Source: Chryseobacterium edaphi (GTDB lineage: Bacteria; Bacteroidota; Bacteroidia; Flavobacteriales; Weeksellaceae). Taken from it: a stretch of 64,000 bases of DNA. Positions 1 to 7,900 of this stretch are shown here, in pieces. Made by a program: the position numbers and the translations under genes. Position 1 is the stretch's first letter. The number at the start of each line of letters is the position of its first letter. Below the pieces are notes generated by a model. The model saw nothing but the letters and a program-made list of their open reading frames with translations, did not search any database and had not been told where the DNA came from. The stretch covers positions 372,001-436,000 of the forward strand of contig NZ_JAOTEM010000002.1 of the NCBI RefSeq assembly GCF_025628985.1, in the 5' to 3' direction.

Positions 1-1060
1 CTTTAAAATCCTTAGAATATGGAGAATAAGAACCAAAAACCGCATCAAATTTCACCTCAAGATTTTCTATTTTAAATTCTTCATCCAACTGATCCAGACA
101 AGTTACCACCAGATTTTTCTTGTTCGCAAAAACATAAGCTTCATCCAATTTCAATGCATAATTTAATAAGTTGTAATCTAAATCGCCAAATCTAAGATCC
201 TTTTGATATTCATTAAAAATACAGGTTTCTTCTTCATTGTTTTTGAGCGATAAATTTTTTTCATTGCTCATCCATCCACTTCCGTGACGGGTTGAGTAGC
301 TTCGTGTCACATAAAACATTTCTATATCTTCAATTTGCAACAATTTACAAACTTCGTAAGCATTTTTTGAAGTAGTGTTGGCAAAAGTTACATTCGGAAA
401 AACGCCGTGATCCATATCCAATAAAATTCCCTGACTTCCTTCAAAAATAAGATTGTTGAATGTTCTTAAATATTCATAACCTTCTATTTTCCAATCAATT
501 TTATCGATAGCTTCTAAAAAGTCGTTCAAAGCATTTTCAATTTCTTCTCCTTCAACAAAACCGTAATAATTGGCAATTCCTTTAAATTTTTCAATCAGCA
601 TTGTTCTTGGAGCAATTAAATCAACGGCAAATAATTTAAACGGACTTTCATTTCGCTTCATTGTTGCTCCTACTCCTTTTCCACAGGTTCCATGTTCCAA
701 ATTTTTGATATTTTTTCTGTTAGATAAAACATCAAAAGGGGTTGTCACTTTTGCCAATGGATGAATATGCAGTTCAACATTTCCGCTTTTCTTAATTAAT
801 TCTTCTCTTTCATTATATAAAAAAGTCGGATGAATTGTGCAATGCTCTGTAAAATAAGACGGCAAACCACGCAAAGCTCCACTCGCAAAACTTGAATGAA
901 TATGCTTTTTTTCGTCAATCATCACCGTATGCGCTGCTTGTTGTCCGCCGGAAAAACGAATAACCACAGACTCAGGATTTTGCTGAGCCAGAAAATCTGT
1001 AGTGATTCCTTTTCCTTCATCACCAAAACCTAAGCCTATAACTATTTGTGCAGTTTTCAT
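1..1060 (-). CDS. Adenylosuccinate synthetase-like protein (divergent PurA family), C-terminus outside window
   Basis: The ATG is at 1060 and the frame stays open to the window edge, giving the first 353 residues. PurA couples IMP and aspartate using GTP on the route to AMP. Family marks are visible: GDEGKG at residues 13-18, HGTCGKGVG at about 123-131 (canonical GTTGRGIGP), and FEGSQGILLDMDHG at 206-219 followed by FANTT. The usual N-A-G-H signature for IMP binding reads Q-A-A-H at 41-44: the catalytic-type His is kept, but Asn and Gly are replaced. The ATG follows the stop of the VWA gene by 2 bp, so the two are surely co-transcribed. Divergence plus partners suggest a paralogue with a special substrate; I cannot exclude that it is the only PurA of the genome. 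Confidence 0.85.
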   Translation of the reverse strand, partial: MKTAQIVIGLGFGDEGKGITTDFLAQQNPESVVIRFSGGQQAAHTVMIDEKKHIHSSFASGALRGLPSYFTEHCTIHPTFLYNEREELIKKSGNVELHIHPLAKVTTPFDVLSNRKNIKNLEHGTCGKGVGATMKRNESPFKLFAVDLIAPRTMLIEKFKGIANYYGFVEGEEIENALNDFLEAIDKIDWKIEGYEYLRTFNNLIFEGSQGILLDMDHGVFPNVTFANTTSKNAYEVCKLLQIEDIEMFYVTRSYSTRHGSGWMSNEKNLSLKNNEEETCIFNEYQKDLRFGDLDYNLLNYALKLDEAYVFANKKNLVVTCLDQLDEEFKIENLEVKFDAVFGSYSPYSKDFK

Positions 1061-1062
1061 TT

Positions 1063-1917
1063 TTAAAACCTTTGAATATTATCAAATCCTCGGAAATCTA
1101 TTGACCTTGAAGTATCATCTTTAAACCTGTTGCAAACCACATCTTTTATGACATAAGGAACATCTCTGTAATCTGTAATCGACAGACAGTTTTGTCTTAA
1201 TAAATCTTTCCATCCTTGGTCTGCATTCATTGCCTGTCCGGAATGTAAAACATTGATGTGAAATACTTCATATCTTTTTTTTGCTTCTTCTAATAATTCT
1301 CTGTGTGTGAAAGTTTGCTGTCCTGTTCCCATAATTTCTCTAATCGAAGAGGCAGGAAGTGTTTTCAGACATGGCTCGTCACCAACTGTGAATAGTAATC
1401 CTTTTTGATTTCTTTTTTCAAAAGCATCGGTTCTCGTATGAAAAGCTGCAAAATACCAAGCTAAAAGATAACTTTCCCCTGCATTTCCTCCACCTCCGGA
1501 TTCAATATAAGTTCTTGTTAACCACATATCAAGCTCTTCATCTCCAGATTCAAACTGACCCACCTGCAAAGGATAACTATCACATTCATGATCCCCGATT
1601 CCCAAGAATAAAAGCGCAGGATCGGGAACTCCGCCCTGAATAATTCCGCCCATCAATTTCGGTAGACCTTCTTTAATCAGATCATGAGGAATATGTCCCA
1701 TACTTCCTGTAACGTCTAATCCCAAAATAATCGGAACCGTATTCGGATGAACCTCAGAATCACGCGATTCTCTGAAAAGGACTCCTTTAGGATTCATAGA
1801 TTCATGAGCCATTCTTTTTGCATTCTGCGTGAAAATTTCACTTGCTGATTTTGACCCATATCCTGCTCTTCTTGCTCTGTCGAAACGAGCGTCCATGTCG
1901 TATCTTGTACTTCCCAT
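1063..1917 (-). CDS. VWA-domain protein
   Basis: This 284-residue soluble protein has a von Willebrand factor A fold. The metal-binding MIDAS motif DVTGS is at residues 68-72, a glycine-rich SGGGGNAGES loop is near 139-148, and VGDEP near 186 could supply the third MIDAS aspartate. The N-terminus is basic and Arg-rich, and there is no signal peptide or membrane segment, so it should act in the cytoplasm. VWA proteins usually organise metal-dependent protein contacts; the client here is unknown. It lies 2 bp upstream of the PurA-like gene and has its own upstream region with one 15-bp operator at 1955-1969, so it heads a two-gene transcript. The specific function cannot be assigned. Confidence 0.85.
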   Translation of the reverse strand: MGSTRYDMDARFDRARRAGYGSKSASEIFTQNAKRMAHESMNPKGVLFRESRDSEVHPNTVPIILGLDVTGSMGHIPHDLIKEGLPKLMGGIIQGGVPDPALLFLGIGDHECDSYPLQVGQFESGDEELDMWLTRTYIESGGGGNAGESYLLAWYFAAFHTRTDAFEKRNQKGLLFTVGDEPCLKTLPASSIREIMGTGQQTFTHRELLEEAKKRYEVFHINVLHSGQAMNADQGWKDLLRQNCLSITDYRDVPYVIKDVVCNRFKDDTSRSIDFRGFDNIQRF

Positions 1918-1954
1918 AACTAATTTTTTTAAATTAATATTTTAAAGTTGATTT

Positions 1955-1969
1955 GTGTTGTATTTACGC
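1955..1969 (-). promoter_or_regulatory. Candidate Nudix/NrtR-type operator upstream of the VWA gene
   Basis: The 15-mer GCGTAAATACAACAC (minus strand) fits GCGT-N7-ACAC, the pattern shared by three other sites in this cluster. It ends 38 bp before the VWA start codon. No clear TAnnTTTG box abuts it, unlike at the other two promoters. Confidence 0.55.
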
Positions 1970-2011
1970 TAATTTGAAACTACATAGTTTTGCAGTAAAT
2001 TTTTTGAACTT

Positions 2012-2554
2012 TTATTCTTTTAATAAATCTCTCACTTCCATTAAAGCAAATCCTAATAAATTCTCACCATTCCAAAGAGACGGATTTACAGCTTTCGGGT
2101 AGGTTTCCAGCATTCCGATTCCCCAAATTGTATCGTAAGGACTGGCTTCAACTAAAGTTTTAGTATTTGTTGACAATAAGAACTCTTTTAATTTATCATT
2201 TTGTGAAAACTTTAAACAATTTCCCTCTTTTACGATTTCATATTTATGCTCATCCCAAATTTTTGGATTAAAGTTTTTGACTTTTCTTCCTAAACTTTTT
2301 GCCTGACTGGGAGTTTCTGATTTTAAAACCTCTTCTAAAGTTTCATGATCATTAAATAATTTAGCTTTTCCGGCCATCATATAATGTTCTGCCGTTTTGT
2401 AAATTCTTCCCTCTTCTTCAAATTCAGCAGGAAACCATTGGCTAAAACATGCTTTTGTAACTTCTTCTTTCACGGTGTGTCCCCAGAAAAACAGGAATTC
2501 TAATTTTTCTTTATTTTGAAACTTTTCAATAATATTTTCTAGTGTGTATCTCAT
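2012..2554 (-). CDS. NADAR-domain protein (YbiA-like, predicted ADP-ribosyl-guanine/N-glycoside hydrolase)
   Basis: This 180-residue cytosolic protein matches the NADAR family (formerly DUF1768). Seen here are the WFPAEFE...YKTAEHYMMAGKAKLF block near the N-terminus, the WDEHKYEIV block in the middle, and the late E-x-SPYDTIWGIGM motif that carries family catalytic residues. NADAR proteins act on N-glycosidic bonds of ADP-ribosylated guanine or of riboflavin-pathway intermediates. I start at the ATG at 2554. A longer frame exists, but its only start is a TTG that is part of the -7 promoter box and the extra codons are the operator itself. The gene sits between the VWA and Nudix genes and shares their operator, which points to NAD or ADP-ribose metabolism. 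Confidence 0.85.
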   Translation of the reverse strand: MRYTLENIIEKFQNKEKLEFLFFWGHTVKEEVTKACFSQWFPAEFEEEGRIYKTAEHYMMAGKAKLFNDHETLEEVLKSETPSQAKSLGRKVKNFNPKIWDEHKYEIVKEGNCLKFSQNDKLKEFLLSTNTKTLVEASPYDTIWGIGMLETYPKAVNPSLWNGENLLGFALMEVRDLLKE

Positions 2555-2558
2555 AATT

Positions 2559-2573
2559 GCGTTATTATTACAC
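2559..2573 (-). promoter_or_regulatory. Operator overlapping the NADAR promoter
   Basis: GTGTAATAATAACGC (minus strand) begins on the last G of the -7 box and ends 4 bp before the ATG, so a bound repressor would cover the transcription start. It is a GYGT-N7-ACRC pseudo-palindrome identical in layout to the site at 3545-3559. Confidence 0.65.
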
Positions 2574-2604
2574 AAATTTAAAAGATTATGATTTTATTAA
2601 CCAA
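2573..2604 (-). promoter_or_regulatory. Promoter of the NADAR gene (Bacteroidetes type)
   Basis: On the minus strand TTG (2602-2604) is followed after 21 bp by TAAATTTG (2573-2580), a full match to the TAnnTTTG -7 consensus of Bacteroidetes. The untranslated leader would be very short. Confidence 0.7.
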
Positions 2605-2612
2605 ATTTATTT

Positions 2613-2627
2613 GCGTTTATTTTACAC
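2613..2627 (-). promoter_or_regulatory. Second operator upstream of the NADAR promoter
   Basis: GCGTTTATTTTACAC on the plus strand matches the cluster operator. Its centre is 54 bp from the promoter-overlapping copy, about five helical turns, a spacing suited to cooperative binding on one face of the DNA. Confidence 0.55.
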
Positions 2628-2750
2628 TAATAAATTTAAATAATTGATTTTCAGCTATAAAAATTTATTTTTATTTAAATACAAATTTTACAACTTTAAA
2701 CTTTTGCGGCTAAATTTTGGGTAAATCAATTAGATAATAAATGAAAAAAC

Positions 2751-2767
2751 GGACAAAAGTCCTTTCC
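2751..2767 (-). terminator. Weak hairpin downstream of the Nudix gene
   Basis: GGACAAAAGTCC forms a 4-bp stem, and on the minus strand it is followed by G and a run of T. It lies about 75 bp beyond the stop of the Nudix gene. A weak terminator is likely but not certain. Confidence 0.35.
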
Positions 2768-2838
2768 TATCAATCAAAAAGTTCTAATTATTTTAATATT
2801 GGAACTTCGTTCTATTTGTAAAAATCAATTAAATAGAA

Positions 2839-3534
2839 TCATTTAATCTCGAAATAAAATCCCTGCTCTTCTAGTTCTTTATATTTCTCTTCATTGAAAG
2901 TAAATAATTTTCCGGGTCTTCCGCTACCTTCCTTTTTTACGTTATTGGTTTCGTTTAAAAGTCCGTAACTCATGATTTTCTTACGGAAATTTCTTCGGTC
3001 GATTTCTTGTCCGACAATGGTTTTGTATAGATTTTCAAGATCTGAAAATGGAAATTCTTCATTAAGAAGATTAAAGCCGATCGGCTGATATTGAATCTTT
3101 GTGCGAAGTCTTTTTAAAGCAATATCTATAATTTTATCATGGTCAAAAGCAAGTTTGGGAAGTTTATTCACGCTAAACCATTGTGCGTCTTCCGCATCAG
3201 AATCTGCAAAAATTTCGTGATAAGAAGGATTAACAAGCCCCAAATAAGCCACAGAAACCACTCTGTTCCTAGGATCTCGCCCCACATTACCAAAAGTATA
3301 AAGTTGTTCCAGAAAATCGGGTTTTATGCCTGCTTCTTCGTGTAATTCTCTTTTTACTGCATCATCAAGATTTTCATCATCCAGAACAAGTCCGCCAGGA
3401 AGTGCCCAACCTCCTTTGAACGGATCAATTTTTCTTTTAATTAAAAGAATCTGAAGATCTTTTTTATCAAAATATCCGAAAACAACTGCATCCACTGCAA
3501 CTTTTATATCCTGTAATTTTTTAGGAGAACTCAT
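2839..3534 (-). CDS. Nudix hydrolase with NrtR-like C-terminal winged helix (probable regulator)
   Basis: This 231-residue protein has two parts. Residues 8 to about 145 are a Nudix domain with a complete Nudix box G-x5-E-x7-REL-x-EE-x-G-I (GGLVLDDE...KRELHEEAGI). Residues about 150-231 hold the block NEEFPFSDLENLYKTIVG and a basic DRRNFRKKI helix, as in NrtR-type transcription factors whose Nudix domain senses ADP-ribose or related sugars. The Nudix box is intact, so it may still hydrolyse its ligand. The gene is preceded by a perfect promoter overlapped by the same 15-mer found at its neighbours, implying autoregulation and control of the NADAR and VWA/PurA-like transcripts. The true effector is unknown. 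Confidence 0.85.
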   Translation of the reverse strand: MSSPKKLQDIKVAVDAVVFGYFDKKDLQILLIKRKIDPFKGGWALPGGLVLDDENLDDAVKRELHEEAGIKPDFLEQLYTFGNVGRDPRNRVVSVAYLGLVNPSYHEIFADSDAEDAQWFSVNKLPKLAFDHDKIIDIALKRLRTKIQYQPIGFNLLNEEFPFSDLENLYKTIVGQEIDRRNFRKKIMSYGLLNETNNVKKEGSGRPGKLFTFNEEKYKELEEQGFYFEIK

Positions 3535-3544
3535 AATTTAATTT

Positions 3545-3559
3545 GCGTTACCAATACAC
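3545..3559 (-). promoter_or_regulatory. Operator overlapping the Nudix-regulator promoter
   Basis: GTGTATTGGTAACGC (minus strand) starts on the last G of the -7 box. It has the same register as the NADAR operator and fits GYGT-N7-ACRC. Confidence 0.65.
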
Positions 3560-3589
3560 AAAATTACAACTAATACTTTGTAAAGTCAA
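3559..3589 (-). promoter_or_regulatory. Promoter of the Nudix-regulator gene
   Basis: TTG (3587-3589) and TAATTTTG (3559-3566) on the minus strand are separated by 20 bp, a full match to the Bacteroidetes promoter consensus. The -7 box shares its last base with the operator. Confidence 0.7.
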
Positions 3590-3657
3590 AAGAAAAATAA
3601 TTATTCTTCGAATACTATTTTTTACTAAATTTATAATCAACTTAAAACTAAACTATT

Positions 3658-4296
3658 ATGAAAAAATTGTTATTCGCAGCATCTGTTGCTATTCTTTTTG
3701 TAGCTTGTGATAAAGTAAAAATGGATGTAAAAACAGGTTCAGACAAAACAGATTCTACAGCCACCGAAGAATGGAAACCTGTAGATTCTGCCACTGCAAC
3801 GAAAGCATGGATGGATTACGCAACTCCTGGAGATATGCAAAAAATGCTGGCAAAATCTGACGGAAACTGGTCTGGAGAAACGACAATGTGGATGGAAAAT
3901 GGCGGAAAACCTATGACAAGTAAATCAGAAACTACCAACAAAATGATGTATGACGGTCGTTATCAAATCAGTAATCACAAAGGAAATATGATGGGCATGC
4001 CTTTTGAGGGAATGAGTATTTTAGCATACGACAATTCAAAAAAGAAATTTATAAGCACCTGGATCGACAATATGGGAACGGGAATTATGAATATGGAAGG
4101 CGACTGGAATCCTTCAACAAAATCAATTGAATTTAAAGGAAAAATGACAGATCCTTCAAGACCTGGAAAAGATTGCAATGTAAGAGAAGTTTTCACATTT
4201 ATTGATGATAATACTCAAAAAATGGAAATGTATGGTCCGGATTCTAAAACAGGAAAAGAATTCAAAACAATGGAAATTAAATTCGTTAAAAAATAA
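3658..4296 (+). CDS. DUF1579-type lipoprotein
   Basis: This 212-residue protein begins with a lipoprotein signal (MKKLLFAASVAILFVAC, lipidated Cys at 17) and a Ser/Thr/Asp-rich linker. A conserved globular part from about residue 45 follows, with the pattern of DUF1579: a Trp-rich GNWSGETTMWME start, a YDGRY-x-ISNHKGNMMGMPFEGMS block and DWNPSTKSIEFKG. It is probably anchored to the inner or outer membrane facing the periplasm. The function of the family is not known. It is a single-gene unit followed by two hairpins, convergent with lepA. Confidence 0.75.
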   Translation: MKKLLFAASVAILFVACDKVKMDVKTGSDKTDSTATEEWKPVDSATATKAWMDYATPGDMQKMLAKSDGNWSGETTMWMENGGKPMTSKSETTNKMMYDGRYQISNHKGNMMGMPFEGMSILAYDNSKKKFISTWIDNMGTGIMNMEGDWNPSTKSIEFKGKMTDPSRPGKDCNVREVFTFIDDNTQKMEMYGPDSKTGKEFKTMEIKFVKK

Positions 4297-4301
4297 ATAG
4301 T

Positions 4302-4330
4302 AAAAACAGTTTCAGCTGAAACTGTTTTTT
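4302..4330 (+). terminator. Rho-independent terminator after the DUF1579 gene
   Basis: A stem of AAAACAGTTTC pairs with GAAACTGTTTT and is followed by T residues, directly after the stop codon. Confidence 0.8.
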
Positions 4331-4336
4331 AATAAA

Positions 4337-4362
4337 AAATCCGCAGAAAAATCTGCGGATTT
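4337..4362. terminator. Second, bidirectional hairpin between convergent genes
   Basis: AAATCCGCAG and CTGCGGATTT form a 10-bp stem with an A-rich loop. It probably serves lepA on the minus strand as well as backing up the plus-strand terminator. Confidence 0.65.
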
Positions 4363-4387
4363 ATATATTTAAAACCATCAATGATGG

Positions 4388-6184
4388 TTAATCATTCAGC
4401 TTCAAAACAGCCATAAACGCTGACTGTGGCACTTCTACTCTACCAATCTGCTTCATTTTCTTCTTCCCTTCTTTCTGCTTTTCTAATAATTTTCTCTTTC
4501 TTGAAATATCACCACCGTAACATTTTGCGGTAACGTCTTTTCTCAAAGCTTTAATGGTTTCCCTTGCGATAACTTTCGCTCCCAAAGCGGCCTGAACAGC
4601 GATATCAAACTGCTGTCTAGGAATTAGTTCGCGCAGTTTCTCACACATTTTTTTCCCGATGTAGTAAGCATTCGAGTCATGAATCAATGAAGATAACGCA
4701 TCTACCATATCTCCGTTGATCAGAATATCCATTTTTACTAACTTAGAAGAACGCATTCCGATTGGTGAATAATCGAATGATGCATATCCTTTAGAAATAG
4801 ATTTCAGACGGTCATAAAAGTCGAAAACAACCTCAGCCAAAGGCATATTGAAAGTCAGTTCCACTCGGTCTGCCGTCAGATAACTTTGGTTAACGATCTC
4901 TCCTCTTTTCTCGATGCAAAGCGTCATTACAGGTCCTACAAAATCAGATTTTGTAATGATTGATGCTTTAATATATGGCTCTTCCACTCTGTCTAAAAGA
5001 TTGGGATCAATCATTTCAGACGGGTTGTTAATTAAAATGGTTGTTTCAGGATCTTTCTTTGAATATCCGTGGTACGACACGTTGGGAACCGTCGTGATCA
5101 CGTTCATATCAAACTCTCTCTCCAGCCTTTCCTGAACGATTTCCATGTGAAGCATTCCTAAGAATCCGCAACGGAAACCAAAACCAAGTGCTGCAGAACT
5201 TTCAGGTTCAAAAACCAAAGAAGCATCATTCAGTCTTAATTTTTCCAGTGAAAATCTCAACTCCTCGAAATCTTCAGATTCAATCGGATAAATTCCAGCA
5301 AAAACCATTGGTTTTACTTCCTCAAAACCGTCAATCGGAGCTTCAGCAGGATTCACAAAAGAAGTGATCGTATCTCCCACTTTTACCTCACGGGCATCTT
5401 TAATTCCGGAAATAATATATCCTACATCGCCACATTCAATTGTTTTCTTCGGAACCTGTTTCAGTTTAAGGGTTCCTACCTCATCAGCACCATATTCTTT
5501 TCCTGTAGCGAAAAATTTAATTTTCTCGTTTTTAGAAATACTTCCGTTCACGACTTTAAAATATGCTTCAATTCCTCTGAACGGATTGTAAACTGAGTCA
5601 AAAATCAGTGCCTGAAGCGGCGCTTTCGGATCTCCCACAGGAGCAGGAATTCTTGCAACGATCTGTTCCAACAATTCGTGAACCCCTTCACCGGTTTTAC
5701 CCGAAACACGAAGAACATCTTCATATTTACAGCCGATCAATCCCATAATTTCGTCAGTAACTTCTTCAGGGTTTGCAGACGGAAGATCAATTTTATTAAG
5801 AATCGGAATAATTTCCAGGTCATTTTCTAAAGCCAAATACAAATTACTAATCGTCTGTGCCTGAATACTTTGTGCAGCATCTACAATTAGAAGCGCACCT
5901 TCACAAGCCGCAATCGAACGGGAAACTTCGTAAGAAAAATCTACGTGTCCAGGTGTATCGATAAGGTTTAAAATATATTTTTCGCCATTAAGCTCATAAT
6001 CCATCTGGATGGCGTGAGATTTTATCGTGATCCCACGTTCTTTTTCCAAATCCATATCATCAAGCGTCTGAGATTGTAATTCTCTCTGAGTCACCGTGTT
6101 AGTGTACTCCAAAAGACGGTCTGCCAAAGTAGATTTACCGTGGTCGATATGTGCGATTATGCAAAAATTTCGTATGTTTTTCAT
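4388..6184 (-). CDS. lepA: Elongation factor 4 (LepA), ribosome back-translocating GTPase
   Basis: The 598-residue protein has the normal length for LepA. The GTPase motifs are complete: [14 protein letters not shown] (P-loop, residues 11-24), DTPGHVDF (G3) and NKIDLP (G4). EF-G-like domains and the LepA-specific C-terminal domain follow, with [20 protein letters not shown] near the end. LepA binds the ribosome in translation stress and initiation. It is monocistronic, flanked by terminators, and starts at an ATG 72 bp from its neighbour. Confidence 0.97.
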   Translation of the reverse strand: MKNIRNFCIIAHIDHGKSTLADRLLEYTNTVTQRELQSQTLDDMDLEKERGITIKSHAIQMDYELNGEKYILNLIDTPGHVDFSYEVSRSIAACEGALLIVDAAQSIQAQTISNLYLALENDLEIIPILNKIDLPSANPEEVTDEIMGLIGCKYEDVLRVSGKTGEGVHELLEQIVARIPAPVGDPKAPLQALIFDSVYNPFRGIEAYFKVVNGSISKNEKIKFFATGKEYGADEVGTLKLKQVPKKTIECGDVGYIISGIKDAREVKVGDTITSFVNPAEAPIDGFEEVKPMVFAGIYPIESEDFEELRFSLEKLRLNDASLVFEPESSAALGFGFRCGFLGMLHMEIVQERLEREFDMNVITTVPNVSYHGYSKKDPETTILINNPSEMIDPNLLDRVEEPYIKASIITKSDFVGPVMTLCIEKRGEIVNQSYLTADRVELTFNMPLAEVVFDFYDRLKSISKGYASFDYSPIGMRSSKLVKMDILINGDMVDALSSLIHDSNAYYIGKKMCEKLRELIPRQQFDIAVQAALGAKVIARETIKALRKDVTAKCYGGDISRKRKLLEKQKEGKKKMKQIGRVEVPQSAFMAVLKLND

Positions 6185-6210
6185 TTAAGAACTATGTAAT
6201 TTGCAAAGAT

Positions 6211-6239
6211 AAAAAAAAGAGAGACAATTCCTCTCTCTT
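6211..6239 (-). terminator. Terminator of the 6257-7288 gene
   Basis: On the minus strand AAGAGAGA pairs with TCTCTCTT and is followed by a run of eight T, 18 bp past the stop codon. Confidence 0.75.
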
Positions 6240-6256
6240 AATTTTGCAGTATGGAT

Positions 6257-7288
6257 TTATTTTTCAAAAACATAAGCTCCTGTTAAAGAATCAATGTAAA
6301 CATTCATTTCAGTTTCGGAACGATATCCAAAGCCGTTAACTGAGCCTTTATTTACTTCATGCTCAATCAACCCTCCAATCAGAGCACCAATTCCGCCTGC
6401 TGCAAGTGCTCCGATTACAATTCCGTCTGAACCATTGCTGTTGCTGAGAAGTTTTTTTCGTGATGAAATAATGTAAAATCCTTTATCATCTTTATGCATC
6501 TCTTCAAATTTTGCAGAGGTGATTCTGTATGCCTTTCCATTGTCCACAATGCAGTAAATTTCAGATAGTGCAGCAGATTGTCCGTTTTTGTTTTTCACTC
6601 TTGCAATTTCACCTTTCTTATTTTTTTCAACAAAATATTCAGATTCAGGCAATTGATTGTAAAAATTTTTAAAACTTTTGTAGACTCCATCTTTTAGTTC
6701 AGAATTAAATGCTTTATAATTTATCTTAAGATAAGAATCATAATTGGTAATGTCTGTTTCAGGAATGGGATTTCCTGAAACCGGATAAACGTAAGAAATA
6801 TTGATAAATTCTGTAATAATTTCAGAGATCTGTGAAGCCAAATATCTTGGGGCACTCAAATTTCTTTTCGGATCAGATAAGATCACATTGTCAAAACGGT
6901 TGATGAAATAATAACGATTATTCCGCTTTATAAAACTCGAAATTTTTACTTTAGCCTTATCAAAGGAGGCTTTTCCATCACCATTCTTTTCGGAATATAC
7001 TTTAAGTTCTTCCAGCATCAACACAATATCATTGTTCCCTTTAACCTTATTATCATCAGAAAACCATTTTTCAACTCGAAATTTAAGGTCTTTATCTGCA
7101 AATTTAACTTCAAAAGTTTCTCCTTTAGGAGCCAGATTTCCTATTTCTTTGTCAGTACGATTATCGATAAAAGTCAATGATTTTGCAAGGCTCTTTCTAT
7201 CTTTAATACTATTTTTAAGTACAATCAATTCCGTTTTCTGAGCAGATAACGAAATTGACAAAACCATAAACAGCAGAAACTTCCTCAT
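6257..7288 (-). CDS. Secreted protein of unknown function with a glycine-zipper segment
   Basis: This 343-residue protein has a signal peptide (MRKFLLFMVLSISLSAQ) and a Lys/Asp-rich body without a family I recognise. Near the C-terminus a hydrophobic G-x3-G stretch (GIVIGALAAGGIGALIGGL, about residues 290-308) resembles a glycine zipper that could insert in or associate with membrane. It is expected in the periplasm or outer membrane. It has its own terminator and stands alone between lepA and the sigma-factor operon. Confidence 0.6.
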   Translation of the reverse strand: MRKFLLFMVLSISLSAQKTELIVLKNSIKDRKSLAKSLTFIDNRTDKEIGNLAPKGETFEVKFADKDLKFRVEKWFSDDNKVKGNNDIVLMLEELKVYSEKNGDGKASFDKAKVKISSFIKRNNRYYFINRFDNVILSDPKRNLSAPRYLASQISEIITEFINISYVYPVSGNPIPETDITNYDSYLKINYKAFNSELKDGVYKSFKNFYNQLPESEYFVEKNKKGEIARVKNKNGQSAALSEIYCIVDNGKAYRITSAKFEEMHKDDKGFYIISSRKKLLSNSNGSDGIVIGALAAGGIGALIGGLIEHEVNKGSVNGFGYRSETEMNVYIDSLTGAYVFEK

Positions 7289-7328
7289 ATTTAATTTTTC
7301 ACAAAAATAAGAATTAGTTTAAAATTAA

Positions 7329-7358
7329 ACGACCCTCACAATAAATTGCAAGGGTCGT
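7329..7358 (-). terminator. Terminator of the sigma-factor operon
   Basis: ACGACCCT and AGGGTCGT form an 8-bp stem followed on the minus strand by a T-rich tail, 22 bp beyond the last gene of the operon. Confidence 0.75.
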
Positions 7359-7380
7359 CCAACATTAAAAAAATAAACTA

Positions 7381-7893
7381 TTATGGGTTTTGTCTGGGTT
7401 TTGAGCCCTTATTGTTCCCGTTGTGAGGTTTTCTTTCGTTCATCTTATCTCTCATCATACCTTCCGACTGAAACAACTTCAAAACTTTCTGACACGGAAT
7501 GACGGTCTGCATCTTTTCCGCATATTTTTTTCTATTGTCTAATAATTTTTGTCCTACATCAAAACTCTGCTGCAGTTTTACTTTTGCTTCTTCTTCTGAT
7601 AAAGTTTCCGGATTAAAATTGGAATCAAACTGACTTTTTATCTTCTTCTGATTATCCAGATATTCGTTATACATTGCTGTAAATTCAGATTTATCTTTCG
7701 GGTCTATATCAAGATTATCAAGCACCATATTGTTTCTAAACTGTGTAAGAAGCGTTTTTCTTTCTTCCGGAGAAAGGTTATTGATCACTTCTTTTCTCTG
7801 CTTAGGATCCATTTTTTTCCAGTCATAGTCTGTCTTTTGGGCATTTAACCCAAAACCATAAATAACAAGAAGTGCAAATAATATTTTTTTCAT
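7381..7893 (-). CDS. Secreted helical protein at the end of the ECF sigma operon (Spy/LTXXQ-like)
   Basis: I start at the ATG at 7893, which yields a normal signal peptide (MKKILFALLVIYGFGLNAQ) and 170 residues. The upstream in-frame start would overlap the preceding gene. The mature part is charged and alpha-helical (MDPKQRKEVINNLSPEERKT, then Q/K-rich helices) with a single Cys and a basic Asn/Gly tail. This resembles periplasmic Spy/CpxP-like sensors often paired with ECF systems, but the match is only by general character. It lies 7 bp behind the anti-sigma-like gene. Confidence 0.65.
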   Translation of the reverse strand: MKKILFALLVIYGFGLNAQKTDYDWKKMDPKQRKEVINNLSPEERKTLLTQFRNNMVLDNLDIDPKDKSEFTAMYNEYLDNQKKIKSQFDSNFNPETLSEEEAKVKLQQSFDVGQKLLDNRKKYAEKMQTVIPCQKVLKLFQSEGMMRDKMNERKPHNGNNKGSKPRQNP

Positions 7894-7900
7894 CTCTCTT

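Noticed and set aside
570..764. 64-codon reading frame on the plus strand
   Set aside because: It lies wholly within the PurA-like gene on the other strand, which has a clear family match.
2555..2575. Longer start for the NADAR protein at a TTG codon
   Set aside because: The TTG is the end of the -7 promoter box and the added codons are the operator.
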